A stretch of DNA of 64,000 bases, from NCBI GenBank assembly GCA_009787085.1, contig WRGR01000046.1, forward strand, positions 75,147-139,146. The letters run 5' to 3'. Numbering within the stretch: the first letter of the stretch is position 1; every line of letters begins with the position of its first letter. Position numbers and translations under genes: made by a program. Positions 1-9,421 of this stretch are shown here, piece by piece. The notes beneath the pieces were generated by a model that worked only from the letters and a program-made list of their open reading frames with translations, did no database searches and was not told the origin of the DNA. Source of the DNA: Actinomycetes bacterium. GTDB taxonomy: Bacteria > Actinomycetota > Coriobacteriia > Coriobacteriales > UBA8131.

Positions 1-392
1 ATCCTTTTTCTTGAGGCGCGAGGCGGCCGGGAGGCGTGTGCCGGAGCATTCACTTTGGATGCCCCGGGGTCACGGCCAAACAAACCGCGCCCTACCTTAG
101 ACAACAGAGCACACAGCCAACGACCGAAGGCCACCAGACAACTTAGGCAGCCAATAACTATTCGGATAAGCTTGTTTCCCAATCCATCCAACTCCACTGA
201 AAATTCCCACTACCCCAAAACCATGAATAGCCATTATCTCAAAAAAACCGCTCCGGCCTCTCGACAAAAACCGATAAATGCAGCCGTTAACGCTTTGTAT
301 CTGAACACGTCACCACAGCAAAGCCGCCTGCACTGAGTGCGCAGGCGGCTTCGGTGGTTTGAAATATGGGTTGGCTTGAGTTTTTCTTACTT

Positions 393-983
393 TTAGCCCT
401 TTCTAGGGCCGATTGGCAATAAGTCCCTACCGACCATAGCATTGATCACTAGGGCGCCGGCTCCGTAGAAGGAGACAATAGAGAGGATAATACGGGAATA
501 GTCGGCAATGTACTGACCAGCAGAAACACCTGCAAACTGAAGTGTCAGACCAAGGAACAGGATGGTGATCAGGCCCAAGATGATCAGCAAGAGCTTGTTG
601 GTATAAACGGAGGCTATAGTCATCAACACCGAGAAGATCAAATAACCGATGCAGACATAAAGCATGGTCGGGTCGCCAGCGCCGGCAGCCAAGGTGCTTC
701 CGAAAAATTCGCCATTGACTATCGCAGCAACGCCCATGGCCAACCAGAACAGGCCGTAAGCACCCAACACAGTGCCACCGAAGACATTATTCGACTTGTA
801 ACACATACCAGCTGTCCAAATTTGGGCAAACGCTGCAACACAAAGGACCCAAGCGGTATCTTTTGCTGCCCCGCTGCCGAACAGCGCCGAAGACCCAATC
901 AGGGTGATGAGCGCCAGCGCGAAGAGGCCTAACGGCACTCCGTCAGCGTAGACGATTTTGACATTGGACGATTCATTGCTCAT
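393..983 (-). CDS. GPR1/FUN34/YaaH (SatP-like) acetate/succinate transporter family protein
   Basis: ORF 393..1025; likely start at internal Met (MSNESSNVK). Six hydrophobic segments and an N-terminal PLGL motif (ADGVPLGLFAL) as in the AceTr family. Confidence 0.75.
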   Translation of the reverse strand: MSNESSNVKIVYADGVPLGLFALALITLIGSSALFGSGAAKDTAWVLCVAAFAQIWTAGMCYKSNNVFGGTVLGAYGLFWLAMGVAAIVNGEFFGSTLAAGAGDPTMLYVCIGYLIFSVLMTIASVYTNKLLLIILGLITILFLGLTLQFAGVSAGQYIADYSRIILSIVSFYGAGALVINAMVGRDLLPIGPRKG

Positions 984-1156
984 TGATGGTACCCCTTTCT
1001 CATGTAAACGAAGGTTCAAACTCAAGCACTAAACCACCTACTCCCGACATAACGTAACATCTAGAAAACGTAATGTCAATATTCTTCTGGCAAAGAAGCT
1101 AAATTTTTAACCAATCGGGAGAAACTCCGTAAATTATTATGCCCTTGGATGTTGGC

Positions 1157-1948
1157 CTATTTCAGATCGTAGCGAATAAGGGCACCGATGCCTTGGCCAC
1201 CGAGAACACAGAGAGAGTAACTTAGGTAAAACATCCAAGCAGCCACATAAAGGCGGAAGAAGATAATGCAAGACGGCACAAACAAAACAACCATCAAAAC
1301 CGAGTAATACCAGCGGAAACCATGCAGTATCGAATAAACAATGGCCAAGGATGCCAAGCCGGTCGGGAAGACGATGTAAAGCAAGGAAACTGGCTCGAGC
1401 AGCCCCGATACGTCGTACACTGAATCGGCAGCAAGGGCATAAAGCAAGACGGCAGCGGCAACCAGCGGCACGATAAGCGTCTTTATTGCTTTTTTGAAGG
1501 CGCGGCTTCGTTGTGTATGTCCACTGTTTTCCGACCGATCCCCTGACTCAGGCTCCCCGGGCTGCTCTGGATGAACACGAGGCCGGGTGTTCGAGCGAAA
1601 ACGGGCCCTTCTCCGGAGGGCTGGTGCCAAGGCACCCACCGCCAGTCCTAGGGATGTTGCGACAAAATAGAACAAGACATAAAGCACCATTCCGGGAAAA
1701 CCGTAAATAAAAAATGCCGTCGGCACGAACAGCAGAGGCAAAACGATCATGGTGTGCCATTTGAAGCCATAGAATATGCCGTATAGCGCCCCAGCAAAGA
1801 GCAGGCAGAGGGGGTTAACAACAAAGACCAAGGCCATGATGTGGCCTTGTACCAAATAGGGCATAACGTAGTACAAGCCCAAGCAAAACAAGACGAAAGG
1901 CAGCAGGGCGATGATCCATTTTCTGGTCAAGGCCGGCATTACGCTCAC
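1157..1948 (-). CDS. integral membrane protein with two homologous halves, unknown function
   Basis: 263 aa, multiple TM segments; halves share the pattern GFxW...(L)FVP...F...Y..Y....G..(V/I)GAL. Confidence 0.6.
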   Translation of the reverse strand: MSVMPALTRKWIIALLPFVLFCLGLYYVMPYLVQGHIMALVFVVNPLCLLFAGALYGIFYGFKWHTMIVLPLLFVPTAFFIYGFPGMVLYVLFYFVATSLGLAVGALAPALRRRARFRSNTRPRVHPEQPGEPESGDRSENSGHTQRSRAFKKAIKTLIVPLVAAAVLLYALAADSVYDVSGLLEPVSLLYIVFPTGLASLAIVYSILHGFRWYYSVLMVVLFVPSCIIFFRLYVAAWMFYLSYSLCVLGGQGIGALIRYDLK

Positions 1949-3270
1949 CGTCCTTTGAGCATTTTGGCAGCCAATTCCTCGTTGGACAAGGAGGTTTCTT
2001 CAAACACCTGCTCAGAATCCAAATCGAAGCCAGTGTGCAGGGCCTGCATGGCCTCAGAAGCCCTAGCTGCATCGATCACCACGCTGATACGGATGGCCGA
2101 AGTGGAGATCATGTCGATATTGATAGCCTCCTTGGCCAGAATATGGAACATCCGGGCAGCGATGCCCGGGCTGCTCCGCATACCCGCTCCTACCAAGGAT
2201 ATCTTGGCTATGCCGGCATCAGCGGCATAGCCTGGCACACCCATAGTGCCGACAATGCTGTCCAAGGCCGGTCGCAGCCGTTCCAAGTCATTAGTCGGTG
2301 CCGTGAAGCTGATATCAGTGGCACCGCCTGCCGACACATTCTGGACGATCATGTCGATATTCACGCCGCTATCGGCGATTAGCCCAAAGACCTCGGCGGC
2401 GATGCCAATATGATCCGGCACACCGCGAATGGTGACCTTGGACTCCGAACGATCACAGGCAATGCCGGAGATGATGGCCGACTCCATATCCTGCTCCTCT
2501 CTGACCAGTGTTCCGGGTTCATCACTGAAGGCGCTGCGGCAGTACAGCGGCACCTTGAAGTTCCTAGCCACCTCCACCGAGCGCATATGCAACACTCCGG
2601 CACCAGAGGCTGCCAATTCGAGCATTTCCTCGTAGCTGATCACTTCTAGCCTACGTGCCCTCGGCACCAGCCGTGGGTCAGCACTGTAAACCCCATCGAC
2701 ATCGGAATATATCTCGCAGATGTCGGCTTTCAAGCCGGCGGCTACAGCCACGGCCGTGGTGTCGGAGCCGCCCCTGCCCAAAGTAGTGATATCACCGGAA
2801 GGGGTTATGCCCTGAAAGCCCGCCACGACGACTATCCGGCCAGCCTTAAGCTCTGCACGGATCCGTTCAGCTTTGATCTCTGAGATATGAGCCTTGGAAT
2901 AGGCCGCAGTGGTGAGAATGCCGGCCTGACGACCGGAAAGCGAGACAGCGCAGGCACCCAGTGCATCGATGGCCATCGCCAAAAGCGCCATACAGACCTG
3001 CTCGCCGGTAGCCAACAAACGATCCAACTCCCGCGAAGGTGGGTGCGCGTTGATACTCAGAGCCAGCCGCATCAGATCGTCAGTGCTCTTTCCCATCGCC
3101 GACACCACGGCCACCACGCTTAAGTTCTGCCGCTGCATACTTACCAAGCGCTCGGCAACCCGACGCAAGCGCTCTGGAGTGGCCAGCGAAGTGCCGCCGA
3201 ACTTAGCAACAACGATGCATGGCAACACGCCGCCAGCCTGATCTTCAAAGTTTGGTTCCCGTGCCATCAA
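1945..3270 (-). CDS. lysC: aspartate kinase
   Basis: VAKFGGTSLATPERLRRVAERL, LGRGGSDTTAVA, DVDGVYSADPR, C-terminal ACT repeats. Confidence 0.95.
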   Translation of the reverse strand: MMAREPNFEDQAGGVLPCIVVAKFGGTSLATPERLRRVAERLVSMQRQNLSVVAVVSAMGKSTDDLMRLALSINAHPPSRELDRLLATGEQVCMALLAMAIDALGACAVSLSGRQAGILTTAAYSKAHISEIKAERIRAELKAGRIVVVAGFQGITPSGDITTLGRGGSDTTAVAVAAGLKADICEIYSDVDGVYSADPRLVPRARRLEVISYEEMLELAASGAGVLHMRSVEVARNFKVPLYCRSAFSDEPGTLVREEQDMESAIISGIACDRSESKVTIRGVPDHIGIAAEVFGLIADSGVNIDMIVQNVSAGGATDISFTAPTNDLERLRPALDSIVGTMGVPGYAADAGIAKISLVGAGMRSSPGIAARMFHILAKEAINIDMISTSAIRISVVIDAARASEAMQALHTGFDLDSEQVFEETSLSNEELAAKMLKGR

Positions 3271-3291
3271 GGTCGCGCCTCGCTTCGCTGC

Positions 3292-4215
3292 TTACTCAAT
3301 CGGGCGACCGTCAAAATTCAAACTACCCACCAGCTGTTTTGATGCCACTGCCTCGGCATACCAGCGCATCCGTTGCTGGGACAATGCTATGGCCTCGTTA
3401 TACAGGTCCATGAAGCTGGCGGTGCTCTTTTCGCCGGTAAAGGGATTCGTCCAAAGCAAGTGCTCATGGTTGTCGTAATCGCAGGTCGTTGTGGCAAGCA
3501 GCCGGTGTGAGTAGGCCTGGATAAAGCTGTGCGGCCTGAAGAGGCGCTCGATGCGCCCCAGTATCACCCGCTTGGCCCCATATGGCGAATAGATAAGCCG
3601 GTAAGAGCTGCGCATGTCGCGCACTCCCCGTTTGAAAGCCGCCGCTGACAGCCTGTGACCGTATACCTCGTCAGACACCCGACGATACATCACGCCGATC
3701 CAGTCCAACAGCCGGTCTGAGGCATGCAATATCTCCGAAACCGGCCGGAAGCTCCTGATGGTCTGTCCGCTGCGGGAAAAAAGCATCATGCAGTCCAAGT
3801 CGGCCTCCACCTGAGCATGAACCTCCCTTTTGGCCTCCAAACCCAAACCCGGCACCCCTGCCCCAGTTATCGACTGCTCATACCAAAAGATCAAAGGATG
3901 CGCCATGCTATCTAAAGTGAAGTGGCAGAGCCAGCCACGCACATAGGACTCCATAGCCTGATGCCGCGACTCCGGAAAGACCCGCGCAGCCTTCCGCAAA
4001 CAGTCCAAGCTGGCAGCTACCCGCTCTTTGTGCAGCGACGAGCCAAAGCGGTGCCGCTGGATCAGCTTGCGGCTGAATACCGTGTAGAAAAAGGGGTCTG
4101 GCCCTTGGCATCCGAGCAGGAAGGCCTCACGGCTCTCTTCACTCAAGCCCAGCTCACTGCCCATGGCAGCCAGTACGTCCTGTCCAAAAATATGGTGCGC
4201 AATCAGAGCTGGCAC
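3292..4215 (-). CDS. zinc-dependent phospholipase C family protein
   Basis: MPALIAHHIFGQDVL..., GCQGPDPFFY, GWLCHFTLDSMAHPLIFW motifs. Confidence 0.75.
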   Translation of the reverse strand: MPALIAHHIFGQDVLAAMGSELGLSEESREAFLLGCQGPDPFFYTVFSRKLIQRHRFGSSLHKERVAASLDCLRKAARVFPESRHQAMESYVRGWLCHFTLDSMAHPLIFWYEQSITGAGVPGLGLEAKREVHAQVEADLDCMMLFSRSGQTIRSFRPVSEILHASDRLLDWIGVMYRRVSDEVYGHRLSAAAFKRGVRDMRSSYRLIYSPYGAKRVILGRIERLFRPHSFIQAYSHRLLATTTCDYDNHEHLLWTNPFTGEKSTASFMDLYNEAIALSQQRMRWYAEAVASKQLVGSLNFDGRPIE

Positions 4216-4372
4216 AATAAGGCCTCCACATCGTAAAAGCTACAGGAAAGTCCAACTAAAGCCAAAACGAAGCCTCCCCACCCATTGAGGGTTCCCCAAG
4301 GATATTTACACTGTGTATAAGTTTAGCGCCTACGGCTGAATCTGTGAACCGCTCTTTATCGATTTTTCTTTA

Positions 4373-4535
4373 GGAAGCACCGATTTGGTGCTGTTGCGCC
4401 AGATTGTGAGCAAGACCGTTCCAAGGCCGTTCGGGCAAGCGGTGCCACTACTAGCGGCAATGGTGCCGCTTGCCCGGGCGGGCTTGGGACGGGCCTGCTT
4501 GCAAGATGGCGTGACATGATCAAATCGGTACTCCC
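4373..4535. mobile_element. MITE-like element (family A, copy 1), TIR GGAAGCACCGATTTG / CAAATCGGTACTCCC, flanked by TTTA
   Basis: 15-bp imperfect terminal inverted repeats read directly; direct TTTA flanks; related copies at 18376, 40303, 46825. Confidence 0.7.
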
Positions 4536-4536
4536 T

Positions 4537-5322
4537 TTAGGAAGCACCGATTTGGTGCTGTTGCTCGTACAGCAAGCGCAGCCCTTGGAGCGTCAGGTTG
4601 TTATTGACGACATCGATATACCGGGACAACGCTGAAACCTGTGCGGACAGCCCACCGGTGGCCACCACGTAGGGGCGATAGCCTAGCTCGTCAAAGACCC
4701 GCTGCACCAAGCCGTCAATGCGGTCTATCTCGCCGTAGGTCAAACCGGAGCGCACCGCCTGTTGGGTGTTTTTGCCGATTACCTTCTTCGGTACCTCGAT
4801 GCTGATGTTGGAAAGCCGCGCCGCCGCCTTGAACAAGGCTTGGGCAGAGGTCGCCAAGCCGGGGGCGATGATGCCGCCGACGAAGCAGGCATCCTTGTCG
4901 ATGACCTCGATATTGGTGGCTGTTCCGAAGTCCACCACAATCACAGGTGCTCCATAGAGCGCCACTGCGGCCACGGCATCGGCGATGCGGTCAGCACCTA
5001 TCTCGTAGGGGTTGGCCAAGGCGATGCTCAGCCCGCCCACCTCCATACCGCCACGGATGCCCCAAGCCTCAGTGCCGCTGATGCGCAGAGCGGCTTTGCG
5101 CCATGGCTCAGCCAGCGCGGGTACCACACAGCAATAGGTCACTGCGCTTACCGCCTCGTAGTCCAATTGGTCGAGGGCGAAAAGCTGCTTAAGCTGAACG
5201 GCCAAAGTGTCGGCAGTGTCGGTGAGCAGCGTCGCCACCCGCCAATGCGCCCGCAGCTCTGCGCCGTCAAAAAGTCCGATTACTGTTTGTGTGTTGCCGA
5301 TATCCACTGTCAACAGCATATT
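4537..5322 (-). CDS. coaX: type III pantothenate kinase
   Basis: MLLTVDIGNTQTVIGLFDG, DFGTATNIEV, GGIIAPG motifs; C-terminus QHQIGAS* is encoded by element-end sequence. Confidence 0.95.
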   Translation of the reverse strand, partial: NMLLTVDIGNTQTVIGLFDGAELRAHWRVATLLTDTADTLAVQLKQLFALDQLDYEAVSAVTYCCVVPALAEPWRKAALRISGTEAWGIRGGMEVGGLSIALANPYEIGADRIADAVAAVALYGAPVIVVDFGTATNIEVIDKDACFVGGIIAPGLATSAQALFKAAARLSNISIEVPKKVIGKNTQQAVRSGLTYGEIDRIDGLVQRVFDELGYRPYVVATGGLSAQVSALSRYIDVVNNNLTLQGLRLLYEQQHQIGAS

Positions 5323-5449
5323 CTGGAGCCTTTCTTGATGCCTTTCAGGTAAGGTTTTGGTTTCCATAGGTTTCCATATTGTAGCGCATGGATTACCTAG
5401 GTTATTGGAGTGCTATCATTTACACAACAACTAAAAGGAGGTCAAGTAT

Positions 5450-6160
5450 ATGACTGAAGCACCAATACGTATCCTGGTTGTAGACGATGAGCCTTCGATC
5501 ACGGAGTTCGTCGGGTACAACCTACGCAAAGAGGGCTATGAGGTTGATCTGGCGGCTGATGGGAACGCTGCGCTGGCTATGGCCACAGCAACGCCCTATG
5601 ACCTGATCGTTTTGGATGTCATGCTGCCCAATCTGGACGGTTATGAGGTGGTGCGCCGCCTACGTGCCACCAAAAGTGTTCCCGTGCTATTCTTGTCGGC
5701 ACGCGACACTGAGCTGGACAAGGTAGTGGGACTGGAGATTGGCGGTGACGACTATTTGGCCAAACCGTTCGGAGTGCGTGAGCTGCTGGCTCGGGTCAAG
5801 GCTCTTCTGCGCCGTTCAGTCGGCCATGATGCCACTGCACCCAGTGCAGACTTCAACGAGGTGATCGAAGCATCTGGAATCACCTTGGATGAAGGCACCC
5901 ATATGGCTACCGGTGCCCGTGGTCCGATTGACCTGACACCCCGGGAGTTTGAGCTGTTGGCCTCGCTAATGCGGCATGCTGGCAAAGTGCTCTCCCGTGA
6001 CCAGCTGTTGCGGGACGCATGGGGCTGGGAGTACTTGGTCGAGACGAAGACCGTGGACACCCATGTCAAGCGGTTGCGTGACAAACTGGCCGCCGCCGAG
6101 ATCAATCCGGCCTTGGTGGAAACGGTCAGAGGCTATGGCTACCGCTTTAAGCTGTCGTAA
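5450..6160 (+). CDS. OmpR/PhoB-family response regulator
   Basis: REC domain (VVDDEPSI, VLDVMLP, K at KPFGVREL) plus winged-helix C-terminus. Confidence 0.95.
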   Translation: MTEAPIRILVVDDEPSITEFVGYNLRKEGYEVDLAADGNAALAMATATPYDLIVLDVMLPNLDGYEVVRRLRATKSVPVLFLSARDTELDKVVGLEIGGDDYLAKPFGVRELLARVKALLRRSVGHDATAPSADFNEVIEASGITLDEGTHMATGARGPIDLTPREFELLASLMRHAGKVLSRDQLLRDAWGWEYLVETKTVDTHVKRLRDKLAAAEINPALVETVRGYGYRFKLS

Positions 6161-6211
6161 GGAAACGCTGACTGATCATTTAACGCCAGCTTGCAAGCTG
6201 TTCGGAGTGCC

Positions 6212-7264
6212 ATGCTCTATCGCAATATCCGCCTGACGGTTGCTGTCGTTTCCGCGTTGACCACGCTGCTGGCCACTTTGGCAATCGGCGTGATCTTCGC
6301 CGCCTCAGCAGCCTTGATCTTTATGATGCCAATAATCGCTATCGGCTGCGCACTGCTAGTCTTCTTTGTCACCCAGTCGTTGGTCGGACTCCTCTTTCAG
6401 CCGCTCTCAGAGATGTTGGCGAGGGTGCAGCGGCTGGGCGATGGTGACTTCTCGGTTCGTTTTGCAGATTTAGAGAACCCAAACAAGCGCAACCCCTTGG
6501 AAGTGCAGCAGCTGGCGATGCGCTTGGACAAGGTTGGCAATCGGGTGCGTTCAACAATGGCTGAGCTAATGGCCGAGAGCCGCCGACAAAGCCAGTTCAT
6601 CTCCGATGTCTCCCACGAGATACGAACGCCGCTGACCGCCATCCGCGGCGCTGCCGAAACTATTTTGGATGAGGACATGCCCTATGAGGATCGGGCTCGC
6701 TTTTGCGTCAGTATCATCCGCGAGTCAGAGCGCTTGACCCGCCTAGCTGCCGACCTGATCACCTTGCAGCGCATCGAAGGCGATGGTGAGATAGTTTTGA
6801 AGCGCGTCAACCTGCACAATGTGGCTCAAGCAGTCGTGGATATCATGAAGTCGCTGTTTGACGAGCGTGATGTGCAGGTGACGCTTTCCGGCGAGGCTCC
6901 CGATGTCTTAGCCGACCCCGACCGCCTACAGCAGGTGGTGGTAAATCTAGTGGACAATGCTACCCGCTATGTGGGCGAGGGCGGGCATGTGCATGTCGAG
7001 CTTTCCGGTATCCGTGAGTTCAGTGTGATCACGGTGTCCGACGATGGCCCCGGGTTCGGGGACATCGACCCTGCCCGGCTGTTCGACCGCTTCTATCGCG
7101 GTGATCGTTCCCGGGCACGCACTACCGGTGGCACCGGCCTCGGCCTGACCATCGTCAAGTCGATAGTCACAGCGTTAGAAGGCACTGTAGAGGCCGTAAA
7201 CCTGCCCGGCGGCGGTGCCTGCTTCATAGTGGCCATTCCCTCACTGCCACCCAACTCGAACTAG
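6212..7264 (+). CDS. sensor histidine kinase (2 TM, HAMP, HisKA, HATPase)
   Basis: DVSHEIRTPLTAIRG H-box, NLVDNATRY N-box, DDGPGFGD, GGTGLGLTIVKSIV; ORF 6191..7264, ATG at 6212 is the probable start. Confidence 0.93.
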   Translation: MLYRNIRLTVAVVSALTTLLATLAIGVIFAASAALIFMMPIIAIGCALLVFFVTQSLVGLLFQPLSEMLARVQRLGDGDFSVRFADLENPNKRNPLEVQQLAMRLDKVGNRVRSTMAELMAESRRQSQFISDVSHEIRTPLTAIRGAAETILDEDMPYEDRARFCVSIIRESERLTRLAADLITLQRIEGDGEIVLKRVNLHNVAQAVVDIMKSLFDERDVQVTLSGEAPDVLADPDRLQQVVVNLVDNATRYVGEGGHVHVELSGIREFSVITVSDDGPGFGDIDPARLFDRFYRGDRSRARTTGGTGLGLTIVKSIVTALEGTVEAVNLPGGGACFIVAIPSLPPNSN

Positions 7265-7448
7265 GAAGACAGCGATCAATGCTGCTATGCCAGATTGTCA
7301 GCTGAGCCGCCCCAAAAAGGTGCCGACCAGCTCACAATTCCGCCCCACACGGCTCCCGAGCCACAATCTTTCCCTCTGTTGATCAGGGTAAAGATTGCCG
7401 GTCAAGCCGGCAATGACTGCAGTTTGAAATTGGCCGGCATCTTCCCTA
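7262..7448. mobile_element. MITE-like element between convergent HK and aspS; flanked by CTAG on both sides
   Basis: CTAG|GAAGACAGCGATCAATGCTG ... GGCATCTTCC|CTAG; contains family-B core CCCTCTGTTGATCAGGGTAAAGATTGCCGGTCAAGCCGGCAATGACTGCAGTTTG. Confidence 0.65.
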
Positions 7449-9224
7449 GGCCAAGCGGATGCCGGCCTCACGCAGCTGTTTGGGTTCCACGGCAGACGGT
7501 GCTCCGGTCATCGGGTCAGCCCCAGAAGATGTCTTGGGAAAGGCGATAACGTCGCGGATCGAGCTGTAGCCGCCCAAAAGCATCGCCAAACGGTCAATAC
7601 CGAAGGCCACACCACCGTGCGGCGGTGCACCGAAAGACAGCGCATCCAGCAAAAACCCGAACTGCTCTTGCGCCTGATCCTCGCTGAACCCCAAAGCCTT
7701 CAGCACCGCCAGCTGCATCTCGCTGCGATGGTTGCGCAAGGTGCCGCCGCCGACCTCAAAGCCGTCCATCACCATGTCGTAGGAATAACTGCCACAAGAC
7801 AATGGGTCGCTTTCCAGTTTGTCCAAGTCCTCGTCTTTGATGCGTGTGAAGGGATGATGATTGGCCTGTAGGCGACCGGCCTCTTCGTCGAAGCTGAACA
7901 TCGGGAAGTCCACCACCCAGAGCACCTGGTGCCCCACGCGAGGCAGCTGCAGCAAGTCGGCCAAGTACAGGCGCACCGCCGAGAGCACTGTCGCCACAGT
8001 GTCTGGCTGGTCAGCGGCAAACAACACCAAGTCGCCGTCCTCTACGTCCAGCGCAGCTTTCAAGGCCGCAAACTCCTCGGTAGAGAAGAACTTGACTATC
8101 GGCGATTTGGCTTCGCCGCCAGAGGTAAAGGCGATCCAGGCCATCCCCTTGGCACCGTGGTCTGTGGCCACGGCAGCAATCTTGTCGATTTCGCCCCGAG
8201 ATAGATCGCCGGCTCCTTTGGCATTGATCGCCTTGACTTGGCCACCTGCGGCCACCGCCTGAGCAAAGACTTTGAAGCCGCTGCTGCCAACGATGCCACT
8301 GACATCCTGAAGCTCCAAGCCGAAACGAGTGTCTGGGCGATCATTGCCATAGCGTGACATCGCCTCGGCATAGCTCATCCGTTGCAGCGGCAGCTTCAGC
8401 TCAAAGCCCAAGTCGCAGAAGACCTCGGCCATCACTTCTTCGATCAGGCTCATAACGTCGTTGTCGTCAACAAAGCTCATCTCCACATCTAACTGAGTAA
8501 ACTCCGGCTGACGGTCGGCGCGCAGATCCTCATCGCGAAAGCAGCGGGCAATTTGATAGTAACGCTCTAGTCCGGCAATCATCAATAGCTGCTTGTAGAG
8601 CTGCGGCGACTGCGGCAAAGCGTAAAACTCACCATGGTTGGTGCGGCTGGGCACTAGGAAGTCACGGGCACCTTCCGGGGTAGAACGACCGAGTATCGGT
8701 GTCTCGACATCGATGAAACCCCTAGCCTCCAAAGCCCGACGGATAGCGCTAGTCAACTGGGAGCGCAGCAGCAGCCCCCGGCGCACTGCTGGCCGCCGGA
8801 TGTCCAAGTAGCGCCAATGCAAGCGGTTCAGCTCGTCGGTCTCGATGTGGTCGCTAATCGGGAAAGGTGGTGTTTTGGCACTGTTCAGCACCTCGACCTT
8901 GTCCAACAGCACTTCGACCGCACCGGTCGGCATGTTCGGGTTGACAGTGCCTTCTGGGCGCGGTCGCACCTTGCCGCTAACCTTGACCACCCATTCCGGG
9001 CGCATCGTCTCCCCCAAGGTGAACAGCTCAGCTGTGAGCTGCTGAGGGTCAAAGACCACTTGGGCGATGCCGCTACGATCACGTAAATCAACGAATATCA
9101 GGCCGCCGTGGTCGCGGCGGTGATCCACCCAACCGGTCAGGGTGACCTCAGTACCGATGCTGCTGGCATCCAGTTGGCCGGCTCCGTGGCTGTGCAGACA
9201 ATGTTGGTTCAAATATTCAGACAT
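7446..9224 (-). CDS. aspS: aspartyl-tRNA synthetase
   Basis: Class II aaRS; GWVDHRRDHGGLIFVDLRDRSG; FRDEDLRADRQPEFTQLD; GFDRLAMLLGG-type C-terminus. Confidence 0.97.
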   Translation of the reverse strand: MSEYLNQHCLHSHGAGQLDASSIGTEVTLTGWVDHRRDHGGLIFVDLRDRSGIAQVVFDPQQLTAELFTLGETMRPEWVVKVSGKVRPRPEGTVNPNMPTGAVEVLLDKVEVLNSAKTPPFPISDHIETDELNRLHWRYLDIRRPAVRRGLLLRSQLTSAIRRALEARGFIDVETPILGRSTPEGARDFLVPSRTNHGEFYALPQSPQLYKQLLMIAGLERYYQIARCFRDEDLRADRQPEFTQLDVEMSFVDDNDVMSLIEEVMAEVFCDLGFELKLPLQRMSYAEAMSRYGNDRPDTRFGLELQDVSGIVGSSGFKVFAQAVAAGGQVKAINAKGAGDLSRGEIDKIAAVATDHGAKGMAWIAFTSGGEAKSPIVKFFSTEEFAALKAALDVEDGDLVLFAADQPDTVATVLSAVRLYLADLLQLPRVGHQVLWVVDFPMFSFDEEAGRLQANHHPFTRIKDEDLDKLESDPLSCGSYSYDMVMDGFEVGGGTLRNHRSEMQLAVLKALGFSEDQAQEQFGFLLDALSFGAPPHGGVAFGIDRLAMLLGGYSSIRDVIAFPKTSSGADPMTGAPSAVEPKQLREAGIRLA

Positions 9225-9299
9225 GGCGCTTATCAATCTCCTATCAACTGTCGGGTCTATCTGTTGGGACCGTCCTGACTATCCTGTGGAATTACCAAT

Positions 9300-9421
9300 T
9301 TAACGCCTAAAACCCGTCCCGCAGAGGCTTTAGGCCCGCAATCTTTTCACCCTGTTGATGAAGGGAGAGATTGCGGCTCGGGGCCGTGTGGGATGGAATT
9401 TCAAGTTGATCGGCACTCCTC
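9300..9421. repeat. family-B intergenic element at hisS 3' end
   Basis: GGCCCGCAATCTTTTCACCCTGTTGATGAAGGGAGAGATTGCGG...CGTGTGGGATGGAATTTCAAGTTGATCGGCAC matches the 7319 and 53719 copies. Confidence 0.65.

Noticed and set aside
55-336. 93-aa plus-strand ORF at the window start
   Set aside because: Low-complexity composition, no recognisable domain or RBS; probably non-coding.
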